64,000 nucleotides of DNA from Ligula intestinalis (GCA_036362985.1 JAYGXS010000009.1:20985911-21049910); one strand, 5' to 3'. Positions 33,169 through 45,444 are shown, numbered from the stretch's first letter. Notes: generated by a model from the letters alone, not told the origin. Program-made: numbers and translations.

Positions 33169-35717
33169 CTGCAGGGAATAGGTAAATAAATTAGTATAAT
33201 GCGAACGCCAGCCGGTCGATATATTGGGATAGTTGTCAAACGCAAATCTCAAGGCATTTTCTTTGCTGAAGGACCTAATTCCTATTTTTCTTCCAGTTTT
33301 AGCGAAATACCGTATCTATCATGCATTTTACAGACATAAGTCTACACGACTGACTGCCTGTCAGTTACTTTCAATTTGGCATGAAGACAAAAAACGTCCT
33401 TATAGGAAAGTTCGCATTGGCAAAAGAGTACACGTTTGAGTTATACGGCAGTGGTCGTACTAGGGGTTATATGAGTGGGTCATATCAGGGAAAGAGGTGA
33501 ATAGAATAAAAGAGTGTATAAAAATCCATAAAAATGCGAAAAAATATTCAAGTAGTCTTATGTCTGGCGCTCGATAATAAATCCAAGTTTGACAAGGAAT
33601 AAGTATGAATGACTGTACAAAATGCGGAAGTGTGCAATGACAAGCGAATTGTCGAGATTAAGAACGCAGTGTTATGAGGGAAATGCTTATTTCCAGTTTT
33701 TTTGAAATATCACGATATCGTCTATCATCGTAGGATAAGCCGAAAACGAACCGCACGTTTCTAATGAAAGAAATAGTAAACTGCGCTTGAGTTTATTGAA
33801 ACTAAATTTCATCTAATAATAACAAAACTTTTCAATAATGAGCTAAAAAGTAATTTTAAGTAAAACTAAACATAAAAGTTAAGTAAATTGGGCAAACTAA
33901 ACTAAAAATTGAAAATTAAGCTTAACAGAAGCTGCAGAAAAACCAAGTATAAAGAAGACGAAATCTGAGGTCGAATTAATCCATATAAAGTTAGGCACAG
34001 TGGGCTGCATATTACCATCTGGGGTGTGCATTTAAATAGGAAATAAAGAAAACGTAGACAAAACCAGGCTTATAAAAATGAAATAAACAGTTATTTATGC
34101 ATAGTAAAGTACGAAAAAACTTCTAAGGAATACACATCAAACGCTAATTTAATTGTCATCCATATTCTTACGAAGGTAATTCTTCGACCTGCTTAACAGC
34201 CACAGGTATTCTATTTAAGGAGCCCTATCCAATCTATTAAGTATTGGCATTATTGGTAAAATCATTCGAAATGCAACAATTTCTGTACAACACAGCACGA
34301 CGCAAGTGCAGTTTTATGAACGGCGGCATACCGGCAGTTTGCAATCATATTTTTCAATGAAGAATTGATATAATTCTGACACTCTAGCCATATTTTACTG
34401 ACGTTGACGTCCGGTGAAATTTGCCAGGTAGCAAAATACTTTCGGGCTCATTACGCCTACTTACATAATGGTCTCCCTATTTCGTGGAGGTAATAATTCA
34501 TTTGCACCACATAGGTACGACGGAGGCCATCAGCATTGCACACCCTTTACGCAAAACTGTAGTGTCCTGCCGTTAATTTGAGTAAAGTCCGATTAGTTTA
34601 GCTTAGCTTAGATTTGGTTCAGTTCAGTCTGTGAATTGTTATTAATTTTTATTTAAGTGTAAGTGACCTTACTTAGTTATTGAGTTTACCAAGTCCTCAG
34701 TTAAGTTTATATTAAGATTACTATTATTTTACTTACAAGTTTACTTAAGTTAACTATAACTTAGATAAACTTACTTTCGCGGCCAATAATTATAGATTTC
34801 CTGTCCTAAGTCGGTTCTGTTTTACAGTTGAACTATCGCGCGCATTCTTTCCAACGATAAGGAAAGTTTACATAGTAGTCCCTATTATTTATTTTTTAAG
34901 GCTCCCCCGATACGGCCGTCCGGTAAAAGCTACATGACAACCTGTCATGCATAACAAAATACGTAGGGTTTCCCTAGCAGTAGTGCGCCCGAAACCAGCT
35001 TCTTACCGGTCACCACGCGGCTGCCGCATTGCTGATATTTCCTGTAATGTTGCCTAGAAATATTAAGCGGTTAAATTCAAGAATGAGAACTGCATAAACG
35101 AGATGAATTCACCTTTTGAATTCTAAGGACACTCCGATTAGTGTTGAAAGTTCCATGCAAAAACCAAATTAAGACCGGGTTATTGATGTGCTTTGGTGTC
35201 AAAGTTAATTAGTTCTGTACTAACTTTGCTATAGAGCGGTGTATTTCATCCCATGTCTCTTTATGCTTCCAATAAACCTCTACTCTAAGTATTTGGCCAC
35301 CCTTTGTATATAAATTTTATAATTGCTCATCAGTAAACTGCAATATAAGGACAAAATTAATGTCTATATTTGCTGCTGAATATCTAAAAAGATTATTACA
35401 CATTTAGCCTTTTGGAGAAATTTCACCAGAATTTGCGAAGATGAGGTGAACTGATAATCGTTCTTTTGCTGCAAATGCGCTTCTTGAATTTCTGCAAGTG
35501 TACTTATGCCAATAATAATTGGGACGTGAGCTGCTGGTGTAGATGACAACTGACAGCGTAAATGTTTCTGGGCCTTTGATGCATGCTGGTGTTTGCAGTG
35601 TCAGTGGATTTGAACGCAGACGATGGGTGCGGTGTCCAATATCAAAGGGCCTAGAGCCCGAATACTGTGTTTGGTTTTCAAAGAGGACAGAGTTCATGAG
35701 TGTTATTTGCAAGTTAC
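33169..35717. other. no exon seen; intron-like AT-rich DNA with two TAAAC-type tracts
   Basis: 33169-33279 is duplicated as 35997-36104, i.e. the intron flank shared with the second FN3 exon. 33800-33925 and 34590-34770 are low-complexity TAAAC/TTTAG tracts. The open minus frame 35404-35717 is read-through beyond the FN3 donor. About 35640-35717 recurs near 38040-38115. Confidence 0.5.
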
Positions 35718-35996
35718 AACTGGCTGGTGTTGGTACGGACACGAAAGCTGCGGCGCTGAACGGCTTTCCACTCCTGTCTATAGCTTGGACAGTGAAACTG
35801 TAAATGGAAGACGACCTCAGGTTGGTTATTGTGCCCTCTGTCTACGTCAGCTTATAGCTCTTGCTGGAGGTGTGATTGGAGGTAGTTAGCAGATACTGGT
35901 GATCCCATGACTGTAAAGTAGTTGGTGCCTTCCAGCTCAGCTGGATAGTAGTTGAATTCAGAACCGAGGCGATACGATTACTTGGCATCGGCATGT
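35718..35996 (-). pseudogene. fibronectin type III exon, duplicated copy with an in-frame stop
   Basis: It has the same 279-nt length and phase-1 boundaries as 32890-33168, with acceptor TTTCCCTGCAG and donor T then GTAACT. The protein is very similar (IQLSWKAPTTLQ, HQYLLTTSNHTSSKSY, IYSFTVQAIDRSGKPF, ending VSVPTPAS), and its FN3 hallmarks are if anything better kept. Residue 52, lysine in the other copy (AAG), is TAG here (35842-35844). Homology continues about 110 bp into the upstream intron, so a genomic segment of about 370-390 bp was duplicated. Either this exon is skipped, the gene is dead, or the stop is a sequencing error. Confidence 0.72.
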
Positions 35997-38040
35997 CTGC
36001 AGGGAAAGGTAAATAAATTGGTATAGTGCGAACGCCAACTGGTCAATATATTGGGATAGTTGTTAAACGCAAATCTCAGGGCATTTTCTTTGCTGAAGGA
36101 CCTACCATATGTTCTGCCTTTTTATGGACAATCCCATAGGCTGTTTGTCTGTGCTATCATACATTTTATATTCAGTAGTCACCAAAGACAACGCGAATTT
36201 CATATATTTGTAAAAGTTTGATCATAACTCGAATACCAGTGTGAATGCATTTATGAGAACTAACAAATAATAATGAACAGCATTAGGCGTATGAAGGACT
36301 TTAAAGAACTATAGGAAGTACTTAGTGCTTGTTAAGGAAAATAAGATCTTCTCGATAATCCCGAGGTTCTAGAGACTTAAGAAGCGCTATAAATTAGAAC
36401 AATACATTTCGATATTTTGTTATGTTAAAAACATGAAGCAACCACTTTCTTTATATAGAACGAACCTTTCTTCAGTCTGTAGACGCTTTATCACTACAAA
36501 TATACAAAACGTCTTAGCAAATACGCGATGAAAACTTTCGAGGGTAGACTAACTGCTAATAAGGGATTTACCAGACTATTCTAGTGGAAAAGTTGTAAAG
36601 TCCAGTAAAGAGATTGACGATGAAGATTAGAAATGATACAACTCACTTAGATCCTTCACGATCCTAGTCGGCAGTAGTCAAGTAGTCGACTTGCCAAAGG
36701 ATAACTCTGCGAGGACTGGATCCAAGTTCGTTGGGCTGTGAGTTGCAAAATGGGGAGAGAACTCGTTTGCAAATTGTCGCTGGATTCTCCTGGAGCCCGA
36801 GAGTGATCACCAGAGAGGTGTCGTTGAAGGGCAAAATAAACAGCGGCAGGTGAGGAGAGAATTGAGCTGTGGAGGGTGATTAGCAAGATAGTTGCTAGCA
36901 CGCGTCAAAACCGAAAGTGTGAGAAAAAGTGTTGTATTTAGTTTTAACAAACTTGGTTATTGATAAATTTAAACAACACGTAAGTAAGGCCAAGAGCCCA
37001 CAAGTCAAAATATTCTGTAAATTTTACCATTAATGGGAACGTATTTATTGAATGTCGTGGAAGAAAGTGGGTCAACATTTTATTCGTTTTAAGTGTATTC
37101 ATTGATAAATTAAAAACTGCGTATCTGTTCGACGTTTACACCAGTCTTAAAAATAAGATAGATATAGAGTGCATTTACCGAAAGAAAGTGTTTTTGGATT
37201 TAATTGCTTAGAATGATGGCCATGTTGCTCATTTGTAGGAATGCCTCGAAACAGCAAACCACAATGTCGAGAGTGAATCATGGCCACAGTGGAGTTCTGA
37301 ATCTACTATTCCTAAGATTAATGAAAAACTTTCCATAAAAGGCTACCTCTTAGAAAGTTCTTTGATTATATATGCAACTGGCAAAGTTCTGCGTATATTT
37401 ACTTTTTCCAACGTAATGTCAAAATGAAATTTGACAATTTCTTTACGTTTTCTGAAAACAAACGATTCAATTTGACTGGAGATAATAGAACTTTTTTCTC
37501 TTTAAAATGGATTATTTTTCGCATAAGTAGATAAATTCCACTTTCTGATATAATATTGCGAATTCAAAAACTGGCTATATCCATTGCCATTTTTTGAAAT
37601 ACTTATTATTCTTCTGTTTTTTCGGTTTCTAAATAACGCAAAAGGGGACGAAAAGTACACAAAAAACTATATTTTTTTCACGATTCACATACAATAATTC
37701 CTTTTTTTATCTTAAATGTGCGTAAAAATATTCGAAATTTTGCAAATGGGCAAGGACATTTGTGCTTTAGAACAAATTTTCCTACTTTCTTCGTTTCTGT
37801 TACTGTATTCTGTACAAAAAGACTTCACAGGATAGCTAAACATTATTTTTTCAATAAAAATCTGCCATGTTACTGCAAATAAATGCTATTCCTTTAACTT
37901 GGCCTCACTTGAATCTGAAAAATTATGGAAAAACTTTTCCAGTTGTGGAAAAGGTATCTTCAATACCTATTTTACTTATTCTGGACTTCCTTCATAGTTT
38001 AATCAACATTAACGCGCAGTTTGGTTCCCTCTTTCGTAAA
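35997..38040. other. no gene seen; AT-rich
   Basis: 36170-36210 begins CAGTAGTCACCAAAGACAAC, a MITE-family terminus. 36383-36450 resembles 46347-46415. 37998-38040 is repeated at 46752-46793. No frame is supported. Confidence 0.45.
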
Positions 38041-38250
38041 CGGCCTAGGGCCCGAATACTGTGTTTGGTTTTCAAAGAGGACAGATTTCATGAGTGTTAT
38101 TTGCAATTCATCACTGTCTGGTGAATACTTTAGGCCATGCGGAAATGTACTAGTTAGTGGTTTTTTAGTAGTATCTCGCAATGTGCACGTGTATCTACAC
38201 AGGTCACCTGTGCGGATAATTACAGAAACGTTCGTAGGTCTTGCGTTGCC
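38040..38250 (-). pseudogene. diverged third fibronectin type III exon end plus its intron flank
   Basis: 38040-38115 matches the sequence just downstream of the FN3 donor at 35718. Before it on the minus strand an open frame reads NVSVIIRTGDLC, RYTCTLRDTTKKPLTS and KYSPDS. This lines up with IITNLRSSSIYSFTVQAIDRSGKPFS and PTPAS of the FN3 copies (strands E to G). The donor position reads G then ATGAAT, so the GT is lost. The first half of the domain is not recognisable. It is probably an old copy of the same exon. Confidence 0.45.
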
Positions 38251-39074
38251 TTACATGAAAAGTTGTTGTTTCCTGAATTTCCACTTCAAACGTATTTAAT
38301 CATGTTAGTTAGTTTTAAACATTCCTCACTTCCACGAAAGGGCTATTTAGAAATTGCCACACACAGAAAAGCCCATGTTGCATTTTGTTTTCACGGACAA
38401 AACACATTTGACTGCGTGCATGTCAAGATTCGCCAAATGCAAGCGCAAAATCAATTTGACTACAGTCAATCATGACCCTGTTCACGTCTACAAACCTCGC
38501 TCCACAGTATTCAATTCGTGATCTGCCCATAACCTCGACAAAATTTTGTTTTGTTTGGCTGTTACAGGGATATGTGAACGACGCTCTCATACCAAAGCAA
38601 CAGAGAGGACGAGGAACCTTATCCGCCCCAGGCATAGTCCCTCCTAACGTCTCCTTAACCATGCGAAGATTTCGCCTACGGTCGAACGCAATAATAGCAA
38701 TGAAGACCGACTTGGACGTCGTCATTTTACCAGCCAATAAAGACGTTCCACTATCGTATTTTACTGATCAGACTACCTTCACAACGCCAAAAGCGCACTG
38801 GAGGAACTTCAGTTTAATGTCACATATGAAACCAACCCCTTCAAAAAGCTGACATGCGAAATTAACTCGATCCTATTGGCATTAGAGAACTCGGAGATAA
38901 TAACGTCGTCTGACTGATGCATGGTGAGGGCGCAAGAAACAGTCTTGACCCGCTTCTATAGCCTCCTCAAGGTGCACAAGAGCGGCGCTCCACTCCAACC
39001 CATTTTAACGCTGATAGGCACTCCAATGAATGGGCTGGCAAAATAGATGTTTCAGGGTCTCATATGTCTGACCA

Positions 39075-39183
39075 GGAGAAGGAGGTGCGACCACTGGAAC
39101 AAGAGTTTTATTTTTCTGACGTTTCGGATTCCGTCGGGAATCCTTAATCATAGGTGATGGTTTCATTGACATAGTCATGCGCA
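39075..39183 (-). mobile_element. 109-bp solo PLE-end insertion with GACCA target duplication
   Basis: PLE-E is colinear with its relatives up to GLICLT (left) and again from TDSDTTVSS (right). The 109 bases between are foreign. They begin with the usual PLE 3' terminus in reverse (GGAGAAGGAGGTGCGACCAC), carry the hammerhead-like motif on the minus strand, and end in GTCATGCGCA. The word GACCA stands on both sides (39070-39074 and 39184-39188). It is therefore a very short, 5'-truncated or non-autonomous insertion. Confidence 0.72.
39114..39155 (-). ncRNA. hammerhead-like motif in the solo insertion
   Basis: Minus strand: ACCT, a decayed first core (ATGATTA), a perfect 7-bp stem GGATTCC / loop CGAC / GGAATCC, then GAAACGTC and AG. 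Stem II is ideal and G-C closes it next to GAAA, but the CUGANGA box is degenerate. Confidence 0.4.
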
Positions 39184-40313
39184 GACCACTGATTCGGACA
39201 CCACGGTCTCCTCATTAGCACACTTCTTGGAGAAAATTAATGGGGTAAGTCTCTTGTCGAGCAATGTCATATTTCCTTTTACATCAGGTCTCTTTTACTT
39301 TCATTCCCCAAGAACCGGAACTCGAGGCCGCCGAACTAGTCTTACGAAGCAAATAAGAGGAGACGGAGAATCGCCTCGGACGCGCCTAAATCTCGAAGTT
39401 TCATCTCAGAACGTACTTCACGTTTGAGAGAACAATTAACGAGCCGGGGACGACAACACCAATGGGTTCAGCGGTTTTGCGACTCATAGCCGAGGAGGTC
39501 CTGCAACGGGTAGAGTTGCCGATCTTCCGACACCACAGACAGAAATTCCGGGCACAGTTTATGGATGAAATAATCGTCATCGAACAAGATTACGTTGTCG
39601 CGTTCAAATAACGCCTCAAAAATGTATCTCTGAGCATATAATGCACGATTGAGGGGAAAGAAAAAAAATAATTGGTGTTCCTTGATGTCTTCGTATACCA
39701 CAAAGACTTTGGTGGCTCAAAGTTGAAATTCTTCTGAAAAGCGACAAACAAGATGCAAGTAATGAACTGAAAGAGCAACCACCCACCCAGTCAGTCCCGA
39801 ACGCAGATGCGTATGAACGCTTTACTGGCCTGTTGAGACACACCACATTAAACCGAAAGACATAGTTGTCGAACGGAAATATCTTCGACGGATGTTCACA
39901 TAAAAGGTCTACCAACCCAACTTCGTCAATCAGTGCATTCGCAAACGAGACGAGTGACAAAATAGCACCAACTCAAATGTTGGGGAGCAATTTCATACGT
40001 AAAAAAAATATCGGGATCCGTCGGCCGCCTTCTCACAGCCCTTCGAGTTATAGTCGCACACAGGCCGGAGATCACTATAAGGCGTCAGATAATGAAACCA
40101 ATGGACCCACTGCCACGACAGGACCTATCTGCTGTTATCTATAGGATCTGGTGCAGTTGCGGACAAGATAACTAAGTCGGAGAAACTGAAAGACTATCCA
40201 AGACGCAAACGGTTGAAAACACGGCAGAAGTGCGACGAAATGACGCCGATTTCCAATTCATGGCTCATACAAAGATACCCGGTCACACATCAAAATTTGA
40301 TGGGGCTGGAATT

Positions 40314-40502
40314 TGAAGCAAGCGAAAACAGCAGAATTTATTCGTACAACTGCAGTCCGGGAATGCCGCATTCAACATGAACTTGCTACTATGAATACTG
40401 TGTTTTCCAGTTCTTATCTTATTCATTCAAAGAGAGGAAGAAGTTATAAGCTCTCAAGAAACTTATTTGTACGAATAAATTCTGCTGTCGTCACTTGCTT
40501 CA
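40314..40502. mobile_element. 189-bp MITE with AATT target duplication
   Basis: The terminal inverted repeats start TGAAGCAAG and match over about 36 bases with three differences (shared core ACAGCAGAATTTATTCGTAC). AATT flanks both ends (40310-40313, 40503-40506). It sits inside the GIY-YIG region of PLE-E, between the FDGAGI codons and the downstream acidic-box region. The frame within it is a by-product of the palindrome. The superfamily is not clear from the TGAAGC terminus and 4-base duplication. Confidence 0.8.
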
Positions 40503-40975
40503 AATTTGTACCTGGGAAAAAGGATGCAGAAATTTATCGCGAGAAATCATAACCCTGTGATTGGAAAATTACTTGAGTCCTAATTCACGGGCCACCAGTC
40601 TGTAGACAAGTGAAACAACGTGCATAATCATCTTCGGTGCTGAGGCTCAGTTCGACCGAAGCAAGTTGCCATCTAGGGAATGCACATGTCAACACCTTGT
40701 CTAACGACAGCGCCAGGGAGTCAGATGACCGAGCAATCATCAAGACCGATTTCACCACGTGTGATGAACGCTCAGCAGGCCACAGCCCGCACGCCGGTCA
40801 CCAAGCCATGAGCTCACCAGCCGCTAATTATCATCAATAGCGGAGTCGTTTATTGTCATAAATGTGCAGTAGCATTGTTACTGTATCCTATAAATACTGT
40901 AGCTCCCTGTGCATGAGCATTTTCCCTAGCGATCATATCTACTTCTTCTCAGGGCTTCTTCTTCTCCATTTAGCG

Positions 40976-42896
40976 TTTTATAAGTTTCTTTGCGACATAC
41001 ATTTGGCGAAATCTTACGGCATGAAGCGATAAGGAACATCAGTTCCCTTACGTCACAGTGTCCACCAGGCATCCCTCAGGTTCACCAAAGCCAAGCTTGG
41101 TATTATGCTTACAGGCAGCAAGAACAATGAGCTATTTTTCAGTTTGTTCCAGTTCAAACTTACAGTCACAGTATGGCAAGTCCTGCATGCAATTTTTATG
41201 AGGAAATTTAACTCCTTAGTTAAGCACATATTTGGACAGGTTTTTTGATCAACTGAGTGAATTTAATAACTAGAAAGGCTCTAGTTAGGAACACTAACCT
41301 CCTGGCTAAAGTTATGAAGCGAAATAAACACTAATTTTGGCTACATCATGAGGAAATTTATATCAAAGAAATGTCCTATGCTATCAGGCACGACAGAAAC
41401 AAAATTTTTATTCATATGCATTGTGCTATAGAGGAATTCCAGAATAAGTAAAATATGTCGAAATATTATTCCTTTCAGAACTGGCAAATTTTATCCGATC
41501 TTGCTCATATGGAAGCGAAGCCACGTTTCAGGAATCGCATTTACTTTCAAAAATAAGCAACAACTTAAGTTTTAAAAATTATATTTTGCTATTCTGTTAA
41601 ATTTGCTTCATAAAGTGCAGTAATGAACTTGTATGAAAATTTTTTTTACCCCACTGATAACTGTAAGTGCATAAGCAAACTTTGCCATATTTGTTACCGT
41701 TCCGCCTACGTGGTATTAAGAAACGGAACATTCAGAAGAATAATAAGTATTTTTAAAAATGGTAATATAGATGGCCAGTCTTTTTTGCATTCGCAAGCTT
41801 ATAGCAGATCGTGGAAGCAATTCATTTATGCGGAAAATCATCCGTTCTAAATAAGAAAGTAATTCCTTTCATTTTTAGTCCAATTGAATTGTTCATCTTC
41901 AGGTATATCGGAAAAATTATCAAAAGTCTTCAATTTCATTGTGACTAGGTTGGATATAGTTAATATGCACAGCAATTCGCCAACTGAATATGCAAAAAGA
42001 ACACTTTGAGTGGGAAGTTTATATATTTATCTTAGGAATAACAATATCCGAGTTGTATTGCGGACGTTATTTTTCCTCTACAGTGTGTTTTGCTGTTTTG
42101 GGGCGTTAGTAAATATGATTTGCATAGCCATCTTCATAAGAACTAATATCCATAAACTTATTCTTTTGGTAAAGGATCTTTATGTTTATCTTATTTCAAA
42201 CGTCGAACAGAAGCACAATTTATCAATTTATCAAGGAAGACAAAAAGCACGATCGAAATGATGCCAAACTTTATTCGATGATATTCAATAAATAGTTCTC
42301 CACTAATGGTAATATGTACAAAATATTTTAATGAAAGAAAAGTTATTTTAATATAAAGAAATTCGTTACATTTTGCTTTAAACTTACGAAAAGATTTAAA
42401 ATTTTTGTTAAAATTTATAGCTATTGTTTACGTCTCCCGAACTTGGGTATTATCGGGAAAATTCTATTTTTCTTAAAAAAAACTCCTCATACTTCTTCTA
42501 ATACTTAATGTGCCTAATGCTGTTCATTATTATGTTTAAGTTTTTGCAAATGAGTTCACGCCGGCATGCGAGTAATGATCAATGCTTTACAAACTTAAGC
42601 ATGTGGCATACAGCACTCGCCATATGTAATTACCTGTGCTGAAACGTCTGTTTGTCAGCTTATGACTGTTTTATTCTAAAAATCTTAATGTGTTTTATAA
42701 CATATAATTCAGGGTCGCTGGACGACTTCTGATTAACGTCAGGCCGAAATCCAAGTTGTGGTGGTAGAAGCCTATTCCAAAAATTGATTTATTGACGCCT
42801 TTGTCGCCAGAAATCAGGATGCTTGTCAGCATTTCAATAGCTACCTTTATCAGTACACGTGGTCTATAAATTAACATATTTCGATAGAATAAAGGC
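40976..42896. other. no gene seen; AT-rich
   Basis: About 42470-42570 (inverted) shares AATAATGAACAGCATTAGGC with about 36270-36290, a further dispersed repeat. No frame is supported. Confidence 0.5.
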
Positions 42897-43264
42897 GCGG
42901 GCTTTTGAAATTAAGCGACCATTTTTACTGGTCTCCATTCGTCCGTTAATCTCTTGCATATATCGGTTGGGCTATTGGGCGCAGTATAGGCAAATTTTTT
43001 CCCCCCTTTGTTTATCTAAATTACATTAATGCGGTCATTAGCATGCGACTCTGACACCGTTTTAAATCAAACGCAATTTGGCCCGACTTTCGCAACACTT
43101 TTAATGACTATCCGTCATGATGTTGGCAACTGAAATTTTTGCCCCCTCCGGATTGTTAGTCGTCTGTCTTTGTTTTGTGGTTGATGTGCCTAACTTTAAT
43201 GACTTCGAATGGAGGAAGTTTTCTTGATTAAACCTTTGGAATTGAAGTTTTCTAAATAAAGCGT
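42897..43264 (+). repeat. dispersed repeat R2, copy 2
   Basis: Begins GCGGGCTTTTGAAATTAAGC and ends GAATGGAGGAAGTTTTCTTG then AAATAAAGCGTA, matching copies at 15146 and 59266. The AATAAA-like end in two copies suggests a retroposed transcript. Confidence 0.6.
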
Positions 43265-43589
43265 ATTCCCTTCCTCTCTATATCATGAGACCTATTGACT
43301 AGTCTCAGTTGAAGACAGCTCTGAACGCCAGTTGATACCTGCAAGTTCGCTCCATAATACGTGTTCGGCAGCGGCTCAAAAACTGCGGACCAGCTTGCTG
43401 ATCTCATGCAACCAGGGGTTTTGAAACAAAACTGTTTGTGGACGACCGACAGGACAACTTCGTTTCTATCGGAAGCGATTGAATCCGGCTCGCCAGGCAA
43501 GGCTCGGTATCCCCACTCGGCCTAGACAAGACTGCACACAGACCTGCTGGGAACGTAGAAGTGGCCTTATGTAATGGACAGCGCAGGAT

Positions 43590-43795
43590 AGGTATACTAC
43601 TTAGGTGACCCGTTTTACAATAGGTACGTTTGGCTAGTGGTCAGAACTAAGCTCATTTAAAAGCCCTCATCCTATTCTGACTTAAATGACTTCGGAATAG
43701 GCTACACGAAAATCAGTATCACAATTTGAGTCAATGCCAATTAGCGAAAGAGTATCAATATTTCGCATATGTTGCGTGATCTTTGGCGACTACTG
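43590..43795. mobile_element. right half of an M1/M2-family MITE
   Basis: Matches the right arm of M1: AAACGTAT-like start, GTGGTCAGAAC, TAGGCTACACGA, CAGTATCACA, TAGCGAAAGAGTATCAATAT. It keeps the terminus missing from M1: GATCTTTGGCGACTACTG ending at about 43795. The left half is absent. Confidence 0.7.
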
Positions 43796-45444
43796 CAGTG
43801 GAAGCTCAATATCTCGCCTTTCGTGACTGTTTACATCTGCGCACGGAAGTATGCCGGCCGCTGTTCGATCTGGCCAATCACCATCAAGGTCGATTCATAC
43901 AGGATCTTACTGTGATGACTGACGCGCTCTCACCCTCCGGTCACCGCTCCAGCACACGATCACGCACTCGTCCGACGGTCAACTTCTCCCAGTCTATTAT
44001 CCGCTACCTCTGCAAAAAATATCTTATTTCTCCCACCTGGCTTTCCGCTTCTGCTCTTTCCATATGGAACCAGGCATGAAAATTACAGCGGCTAGGGTCT
44101 CCTCTATTAATTTAAGTCACTGCAATATATACATGCATAAACATATGTGGAGATGTTGAGTAGACAACCATAAAGGACTGAGTCTACGTTAATATCGCCG
44201 ACTCAGATTGAACTAATAGTGACACTATTCTCTGAACCAGTTTACAGTTTAATTGCTCAGCGCTGGGGCGTAGCACCCGTAATAAGTTCCAATTAAAATG
44301 GAGCGTTTGGTGCTAGAAAGGATATTGCGGTGGCCTTACTCGGCCTGTCTCTAACAAAACTGTGTCTCGCACGTGCACTAATGACAGTCTGGTTCTAGGC
44401 CAGTAACAACTATGAAAATGAGACAATCAAATCAGATGTCGACTCGGGCATGCCCTCACTCAAGGCGTTGTGACGCATGCCCCAAGCCTTCACACTCGAG
44501 ACACCGACTCAGTCAAACTAACACGCCCACTTTCCGCGGTCATCCGCTAAAACTATGGCCAGGCAACACAAAGATCGATGGAGGCATGTTGTTCTTCAGT
44601 CAAAAGGTATGTGCAGCAGGGAACGCTCTGCCCGAAGATGTTGTTCTCTCCATCTTCACCGGGCATGCATCAAACTCCGCACTCACCAGCTACACCATAA
44701 TAGATGACTCACCCAAATTACGCATTCCTATACTACTGGTAATAAGTGAGTAGTCATGTATGTTTACTCTTTTCGAATACACGAGGCTTGTTCGCTTTTA
44801 GCCTGCAATTATATAAATGTCCTATTTTTTGCATTTTGTTCGTTGCCGATGGGCCTTTCTTATTCTGCTGACTTCGGTATGATGACTGGAGTGTTCTGAA
44901 CCCACACACTACTTACACCCCTACAGGTGTTCCAACAGTACTGTCCTAACTTTCCGAAAAGTCACGATGATCAGACCATAAACCGGCTGCCGAAACTCCC
45001 CTCAATATGACCTTTGATCCATGTTCTTTGCGATAACAGCCTTGGAACGCATGCGCCAGGAATTCACAGGAGTCACGCTCAGGAGCTGCTCTGAACCAGA
45101 AGAGTAGTTAATAAGAAGCAGAGCTGACTGAAGAAGAGGGTATTTGTAAAGACAACGTTCAAAAAAGGCAGCAAGTTACAACAAGTGAAAACAACGACCA
45201 CGACGAGTTAAAAGAACATCAGCAGAAAAGGCAGCCGAGTAAAGCACAACCAGCCAGCCATCATTGTAAAAATGACAGGAATCAACACTAAAGATGTCCG
45301 CACGGTGAAATAAAGTAAATGCTAGACAAAAATGGAATGCTTGGAGTAGGGGATCTGGGCTGGACAGACCCGGAATGGGAATGACTTCGCACTGAGGAGG
45401 AGCAGGGCGGAGGATGTCGTGATCCTATTCCGGCCTGAATCCTT
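43796..45444. other. no supported gene; 3' flank of the synaptogyrin-like gene at the right
   Basis: The plus frames 43783-44079 and 44412-44753 have protein-like patches, but the first starts inside a MITE end and neither has a recognisable domain or splice sites. 45288-45444 should be 3' UTR of the minus-strand gene. Confidence 0.4.

Larger units (their letters stand above)
38560..40975 (+). pseudogene. Penelope-like element E, nearly full length but heavily decayed
   Basis: Across several frames the full PLE order can be followed: TDLDVVILPANKDVP near 38710; ETNPFKKLTCEINS, then ILLALENSEI; LTRFYSLLKVHKSGAPLQPI (RT); SDTTVSS and FLEKINGVSLL; TTTPMGSAVLRLIAEEVLQR (RT motif 4). The place of the YVDD box reads FMDE. 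The connector is FVNQCIRKRDE, and the GIY-YIG domain is SAVIYRIWCSCGQDN followed by VGETERL, with FTGHQSVDK at its end. The tail at 40637-40840 has a homologue at 58.6-58.9 kb. Stops are frequent. Two younger insertions interrupt it (39075-39183 and 40314-40502). Confidence 0.8.

Noticed and set aside
35404..35717. Long minus-strand frame continuing past the FN3 exon
   Set aside because: The FN3 exon has a donor at 35718 in the same place and phase as the intact copy, so this is intron read-through.
40313..40552. Plus-strand frame of 79 codons
   Set aside because: It is produced by the inverted-repeat MITE at 40314-40502.
43783..44079. Plus-strand frame of 98 codons
   Set aside because: Its start lies in a MITE terminus and the remainder has no recognisable domain; left unannotated.
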